Shown: positions 59,506 through 64,000 of the stretch, one piece after another | Position numbering within the stretch: position 1 is the first letter of the stretch | How the letters are laid out: every line of letters begins with the position of its first letter | Assembly: GCF_001592965.1 (NCBI RefSeq) | Contig: NZ_LRPC01000028.1 | Span: 372,001 to 436,000, forward strand | DNA length: 64,000 nucleotides | From: Roseivirga spongicola | Lineage (GTDB): Bacteria; Bacteroidota; Bacteroidia; Cytophagales; Cyclobacteriaceae | Direction of reading: 5' to 3' | Notes under the pieces: model-generated | The model's input: the letters and a program-made list of their open reading frames with translations, nothing else | What the model was told of the DNA's origin: nothing | The model's database searches: none | Position numbers and translations under genes: made by a program

Positions 59506-61869
59506 ATGTTTAAAAACTACTTCAAGACTGCTAGCCGATATCTTCTCAAAAACAAAGGCTACACGTTCATCAATGTATTTGGTCTGTCGATAGGCTTGGC
59601 AGCTTTTATAATGCTTGGTCTGTTCGTAAAGGTTGAGTTTAGTTACGATGAGCATTTGAGCCAGAAAGACCAGATTTATCAAGTCTTTCTTAAGGATACT
59701 ACTGATAAAGCTCCTGATTTTGCCTTACAGACCATGGCACCTATGGGGCCGCTAATGGTTGATCAAGTACCTGAGGTAGCGGCAAGCACTCGTTTTGGTA
59801 CTATGCATAAGAAAGTGTTGAAAATGAACAACCAGAGGTTTTTGATCGAAGGAGTTCGTTACACTGATCCGGAAACACTCGATTTCTTTGATGTTAGTCC
59901 TGCTACTGGTTCTTCCAATTTGAAGCTAGGGAAGAGTGATATTATCTTATCAGAAAGTGAGGCAAAGAAGGTTTTTGGTTCGGTTCAGGCTGCAATTGGA
60001 GAATCGGTTGAAATAGTTGAGCTCGGCACTTTTCAAGTAGGTGGTGTTTTCAACGATTTACCAGATAATACTCACTTGGATTTCGATTACCTTATCTCTT
60101 TCGAGAATGCCAATGATGCTTTTTTCTCGGGAGTCAATTTTATTATGGAGAAAACAGTCTTCGATTGGGGTGTGGTTTCTGCTTTTCCTTTATATGTCAA
60201 GTTGAATGCTGAGAACCTAGATATTGAGTCGGTTGAAGCAAAAATGAATGCGGCCTTAGGGCTACATCAGAGTAATAGGGTTACCAAATTACTCCCTGTT
60301 AATGAAATTTATTTTTCAGACCTGAGTCATGGTTACTTTGGGAGAAAAGGAGAAAAAGACAAAGCTCAGCTCTACCTAATTATTGCGCTGGTCATTTTAG
60401 GTGTGGCCATTATCAACTACATGAATTTGGCTACGGCTCGCTACTCTAAACGATCTCGAGAAGTTGGTATTCGCAAAACAGTTGGTGGGCATAAAATGCA
60501 GCTGGCCAGACAGTTTCTAACAGAATCTTTCATCATTACATTTATCGGTTTAGTATTGGCTATTTGTTTGGTTGAGCTTTGTTCTCCAATACTAAGCAAC
60601 TTTGTAGATAAGTCGATTGGTGTTGATTACAGTGCACCAGAAAGCTATCTTATTCTATTATCAATTGTTATAGCTGTAAGTTTCCTAGCGGGAATTTACC
60701 CCGCTTCATTCCTTTCCAGATTCAATGCCATTGAAGTACTTTCTGGTAGAGCAACGGGCGGTAAGAAGGGTTCAAAATTTAGAACTGCGCTGGTTGGTTT
60801 TCAGGTGTTTATTTGTCTTGGTCTTATATCGGTGACAATGATTGTTCTTCAGCAATTCAAGCACATGTCGAATTTAGATTTGGGCTTTGATCACGATCAA
60901 ATTGTGGGCGTTTCTTTGGCCGATAAAGGTGTAGCTGAGAATTATGAAACTTTCAAAAATGAGTTAACCAAGAATGCCTCAATCGAATCTGTTACAGGGG
61001 CTTCTTTCTCTGTTTTCGATGGTAGTGCCAGCTTCTATATGGATCCGGAAGGAATGGAAGAATCTGTGCCCATCACTTTTATGAATGTCGAAACGAACTT
61101 CGCAGAGCGTTTAGGAATCACAATTAAAGAAGGTGATGATTTCTCTTCTGAAGGTGAGTTAAACAGAAAAGGAATACTCATTAATGAGACTGCCCAGGAA
61201 GAATTCGGTTGGGATACTCCAATTGGTAAAACCATAAGCGATTATAAAGTCATTGGCCAGGTGGAAGACTTTGTCTATGGATCGGCCAAAGAGGCAATAC
61301 AACCTTTAATGATTGTACCTTCGAAAAGTGGCTTTACTTATGCTTACGTTAAGATTTCAGGGGGAAATATTAAGTCTGCCATGAATCATCTGCAGTCAAC
61401 CTTTGAAAATTTCGCAAGTGATTACCCATTCGATTACAGTTTTCTAGACGATGTCTTCGCTAAGAAGTATGAACAGGAGCAGAAGCTTTCTCAAGTCTTT
61501 TCAACCTTTACAGTGTTGGCCATTATTGTAGCCGGTCTTGGGATTTTAGGGCTTTCCATCTTCATTGCTGAATCCAGAATTAAAGAAGTGGGAATCAGGA
61601 AAATTCTTGGTGCCAATATTGGTCAGTTAATCTGGCTTTTAAATAGTGGCATCACCAAGCTCATTCTTATTGTAGCACTCATCACCCTGCCTTTAGTTTA
61701 CCATTTTATGTCTGAGTGGCTCGATGGTTTTGTCTACAATATTTCCATCAGTGTTTTCACTATGCTTATTCCACTCATTGCCTTGATCGCAGTAGTCTGG
61801 ATTATACTGATATTTCAATCCCTTAAATCGGCTTATGCTAATCCTGTAAACGCTATTAGAACAGAATAA
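59506..61869 (+). CDS. MacB/FtsX-type ABC transporter permease
   Basis: 787 residues. N-terminal TM (about 20-42; INVFGLSIGLAAFIMLGLF) is followed by a MacB-like periplasmic domain, three TM (about 290-400), a second TM near 430, a second periplasmic domain and three C-terminal TM, ending NPVNAIRTE. The conserved cytosolic SREVGIRKTVGGHKMQLARQF and IKEVGIRKILGANIGQLIW loops contact an ATPase, which is not encoded here. It lacks the PadR-linked N-terminal domain. It is followed 36 nt later by a second permease. Confidence 0.92.
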   Translation: MFKNYFKTASRYLLKNKGYTFINVFGLSIGLAAFIMLGLFVKVEFSYDEHLSQKDQIYQVFLKDTTDKAPDFALQTMAPMGPLMVDQVPEVAASTRFGTMHKKVLKMNNQRFLIEGVRYTDPETLDFFDVSPATGSSNLKLGKSDIILSESEAKKVFGSVQAAIGESVEIVELGTFQVGGVFNDLPDNTHLDFDYLISFENANDAFFSGVNFIMEKTVFDWGVVSAFPLYVKLNAENLDIESVEAKMNAALGLHQSNRVTKLLPVNEIYFSDLSHGYFGRKGEKDKAQLYLIIALVILGVAIINYMNLATARYSKRSREVGIRKTVGGHKMQLARQFLTESFIITFIGLVLAICLVELCSPILSNFVDKSIGVDYSAPESYLILLSIVIAVSFLAGIYPASFLSRFNAIEVLSGRATGGKKGSKFRTALVGFQVFICLGLISVTMIVLQQFKHMSNLDLGFDHDQIVGVSLADKGVAENYETFKNELTKNASIESVTGASFSVFDGSASFYMDPEGMEESVPITFMNVETNFAERLGITIKEGDDFSSEGELNRKGILINETAQEEFGWDTPIGKTISDYKVIGQVEDFVYGSAKEAIQPLMIVPSKSGFTYAYVKISGGNIKSAMNHLQSTFENFASDYPFDYSFLDDVFAKKYEQEQKLSQVFSTFTVLAIIVAGLGILGLSIFIAESRIKEVGIRKILGANIGQLIWLLNSGITKLILIVALITLPLVYHFMSEWLDGFVYNISISVFTMLIPLIALIAVVWIILIFQSLKSAYANPVNAIRTE

Positions 61870-61905
61870 GGGTTAGGATGAATCACTCACAAATCAACAA
61901 AAGAC

Positions 61906-64000
61906 ATGAATAAACTGGCACAATTCCTTAAAAGTGGCTTCAAGTCCTTGAAACGAGAGCGGTACTATGCGCTGCTCAACATTCTTGGACTTGGTTTAGG
62001 TATTTTCTGCTTTCTACTCACTTCGCTTTATGTGAAAGATGAGTTGACCCATGATAAATGGCATAAGAATGCAGAGAATATCTATATGCCACAACAGATT
62101 TTCGAGTCAGAGCAAGGCTCTATGATGTTAATGCCATCTTTTGCCATTGGGCAGGGGTGGGTAGATGAAATTCCTGCGGTTCGAGACTATGTGAATATTA
62201 GCTCTGAAAAGCATAGAGACTACATCATTAATGAAAGTGAGTTTAAAACCAAGCAACTGGTCTTTACCACTGGCGCTCTATTTAGAATCTTTGATTTTAG
62301 TTTGGCTTTAGGCAACCCAGAGAAAGCCTTAAGCGAACCCGATGCAATGGTTATTTCTCATGAAATAGCCAGAAAGCATTTCAAAGGTGAGAACCCTTTG
62401 GGAGAGTACATTGAAGTAAAGGGAATTGGAACCTATAAGGTTACTGGAGTGCTCAATCCAATCCCCAGTAATTCTCACTTACAATTTGAATTTTTAGTGC
62501 CTATCGACTTTACCAAAGACCCTTATACTGGACTTGAAAATAACTGGCAATTTGGTAGTGGCTATCACTATTTACTGATTGACGAGGGCTCTGATATGGA
62601 AAAGCTCTCTGATGAAACTTTGGCTATGCTTGAGAAGCATACAGGAAATAAGCAGGCAATGCCTTTTAGGTTCAACAAATTCTCTGAGTTGTATATGTCT
62701 GGCAGTGCTATGAGAACTGGGGATAGCATGTTTGGTGGGCGGAAGAAGTACGTGGTTATATTTAGTATAATAGGAGCTCTTATGCTTCTGGTTGCGTCTT
62801 TTAATTATATCAACTTGACCACTTCAAGGTCTTTTGCCAGAGCAAAGGATTTTGCAATCAGGAAAGTGATTGGTGCGTCCAAAGCTAGGTTAATTGCTAT
62901 TCAGTTGGGTGAAACGTTTTTCATTGCCTTGCTAGGTCTGGTCATAGCGCTAATTGCCTTAGAACTTACTTTGCCATCGATTAACGAATTGATAGGAAAG
63001 AATCTTTCCCTCCAGATTCAAAGAGACCCTTCAGTATTATTTCTTCCAGCATCTGTATTGGTGTTAGTAATGCTGCTTTCAGGATTGTATCCGGCACTTA
63101 TTGGAAGTCGTTTTAATTTATCAGCTTCATTAAAAGGCAAGTCGCCCAACTCTAGAGGAACAGTCATTCGTAAAGCTTTAATCGTCATTCAATTCACTAT
63201 TTGTACAGGGGTTTTGGCAAGTGCTTTAATTATCCGCTTCCAAGCTAACCACATGATCAATATGGATTTGGGATATAATACCAAGAACATCATTTCAATA
63301 GAGATGAGAAGAAGTGGCCTTTATGACAAAATGCAAACCTTTAAGAATGAAGTTCAGCGTTCGGCTATAGTTGAAGGAATTGCTTCTGGTCCAATTCCTA
63401 CCAGCGGTGGGGCTATGATAATCAATATTGGCGAAGAAGATAAGGTTCAACAGTTCTTTGGGTACAGTGCTGCCGACAAGAACTTCATCAATATTGCTGA
63501 TTTGCAGATCGTTGCTGGCAATTCTTTCGCAAATGTAGATGAGTCGGCTTTGGCTAATGGTGTAATTATTAATGAAGCAGCTTGCGAGCTTTTGGATCTT
63601 TCTCCAGAAGAAGCTATTTCTACAAAAATTCCAGATTCTGAAATGGAAATTGTAGGGGTTATTAAGAACTATCATACAAGTTCTACAAAGTCTAAAATTG
63701 GCCCTCAAATCATCTCTTATGATGAAGATCAGCTTAGCAATGTATTGATCCGATACAAGGCAGGTGATCAGGATAAAGTGGTTGCTCATGCTGAAGCAGT
63801 TTTGGCAGAGTTGGGATATACTGAGCAATTGAAATACAACGTAATTGAAAATCATTTTGAAAACGCCTTCAAAAGGGAAGAAGCGCTGATCTCTATTTTC
63901 GATGGTTTGACCATTATGCTGATTTCAGTGGCGGGTCTTGGTCTATTTGCCCTTGCCGTTTTCGAAAGCCAGATTAGAGAGAAGGAACTTTGTATACGCA
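61906..64000 (+). CDS. MacB/FtsX-type ABC permease, cut by the window end
   Basis: Begins at the ATG at 61906 and is open for 698 codons to the end. The layout matches the previous gene: TM1 (LLNILGLGLGIFCFLLTSLY), periplasmic part (SNSHLQFEFLVPI), and three TM with AKDFAIRKVIGASKARLIAIQ. The second half ends in EREKELCIR-like sequence (QIREKELCIR). It is a tandem paralogue of 59506-61869, probably in the same operon. A large opposite-strand open frame within it (63295-63855) is a shadow. Confidence 0.9.
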   Translation, partial: MNKLAQFLKSGFKSLKRERYYALLNILGLGLGIFCFLLTSLYVKDELTHDKWHKNAENIYMPQQIFESEQGSMMLMPSFAIGQGWVDEIPAVRDYVNISSEKHRDYIINESEFKTKQLVFTTGALFRIFDFSLALGNPEKALSEPDAMVISHEIARKHFKGENPLGEYIEVKGIGTYKVTGVLNPIPSNSHLQFEFLVPIDFTKDPYTGLENNWQFGSGYHYLLIDEGSDMEKLSDETLAMLEKHTGNKQAMPFRFNKFSELYMSGSAMRTGDSMFGGRKKYVVIFSIIGALMLLVASFNYINLTTSRSFARAKDFAIRKVIGASKARLIAIQLGETFFIALLGLVIALIALELTLPSINELIGKNLSLQIQRDPSVLFLPASVLVLVMLLSGLYPALIGSRFNLSASLKGKSPNSRGTVIRKALIVIQFTICTGVLASALIIRFQANHMINMDLGYNTKNIISIEMRRSGLYDKMQTFKNEVQRSAIVEGIASGPIPTSGGAMIINIGEEDKVQQFFGYSAADKNFINIADLQIVAGNSFANVDESALANGVIINEAACELLDLSPEEAISTKIPDSEMEIVGVIKNYHTSSTKSKIGPQIISYDEDQLSNVLIRYKAGDQDKVVAHAEAVLAELGYTEQLKYNVIENHFENAFKREEALISIFDGLTIMLISVAGLGLFALAVFESQIREKELCIR

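Noticed and set aside
63295-63855. Minus-strand frame of 186 codons
   Set aside because: It lies entirely inside the MacB-type permease on the other strand, whose frame shows clear family motifs; shadow ORF.
1-64000. tRNA or rRNA genes, prophage or integrated plasmid
   Set aside because: No cloverleaf with a TTCRA-type arm, no rRNA segments, integrase or phage structural genes were recognised by eye; a tRNA scan was not possible.

Overview
The window is one stretch of chromosome from a Bacteroidota bacterium, most likely a marine Cytophagales relative (Roseivirga/Fulvivirga type). This is inferred from the protein families (yeast-like IlvC, DUF983, PadR-linked FtsX permeases, a PIG-L/sodium-symporter pair, TAnnTTTG promoters, almost no Shine-Dalgarno sites). 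No rRNA, tRNA, CRISPR array or prophage was seen.

Left third (0.6-20.5 kb): branched-chain and aspartate-family amino acid synthesis, all on the + strand. ilvD-ilvB-ilvN-ilvC is followed by ilvA, thrA (aspartokinase/homoserine dehydrogenase fusion), thrB and thrC. Palindromic intergenic repeats sit at the ilvC/ilvA, ilvA/thrA and thrA/thrB joints. leuA-leuC-leuD-leuB follows with 1-nt gaps. Between the two blocks lie an App1-type phosphatidate phosphatase, a divergent DAG-type lipid kinase and a helical-repeat protein. Together the enzymes lead from aspartate to threonine, to 2-oxobutanoate, and to Ile, Val and Leu.

Middle (20.5-46 kb): mostly single genes or short operons. These are a GAF/histidine-kinase-like protein lacking its phosphoacceptor His, a GPP34 protein, YebC, Tpx, a PIG-L deacetylase coupled through a 45-aa membrane microprotein to a sodium:solute symporter, two divergent nucleases (ATP-cone/Mrr-like and DnaQ/GIY-YIG), a secreted MsrB / MazG-like / MsrA repair cluster, AraC, an S1/P1 nuclease, an oxidoreductase and several lipoproteins or membrane proteins. 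A gene-free 1.1 kb region at 40.9-42.0 kb holds a tandem repeat of about 405 bp.

Right third (44-64 kb): a molybdate transport set (modA ... mop-modB-modC) split by a PadR regulator, an 868-aa FtsX-type permease and a REP-associated (Y1, IS200-like) transposase with a bank of small hairpins beside it. Then come a GlcD/GlcF-like FAD/Fe-S oxidoreductase, a small outer-membrane barrel protein, a sigma-54 response regulator and its kinase, a DUF559 endonuclease between direct repeats, and two MacB-type permeases, the last running off the window.

Strongest leads: the RAYT/REP array inside the mod locus, the paired nucleases at 29.1-31.3 kb, the coupled PIG-L/microprotein/symporter unit, the kinase-like protein without its His, and several unlisted small or decayed genes (12.24-12.54 kb, 27.32 kb, 54.46 kb).
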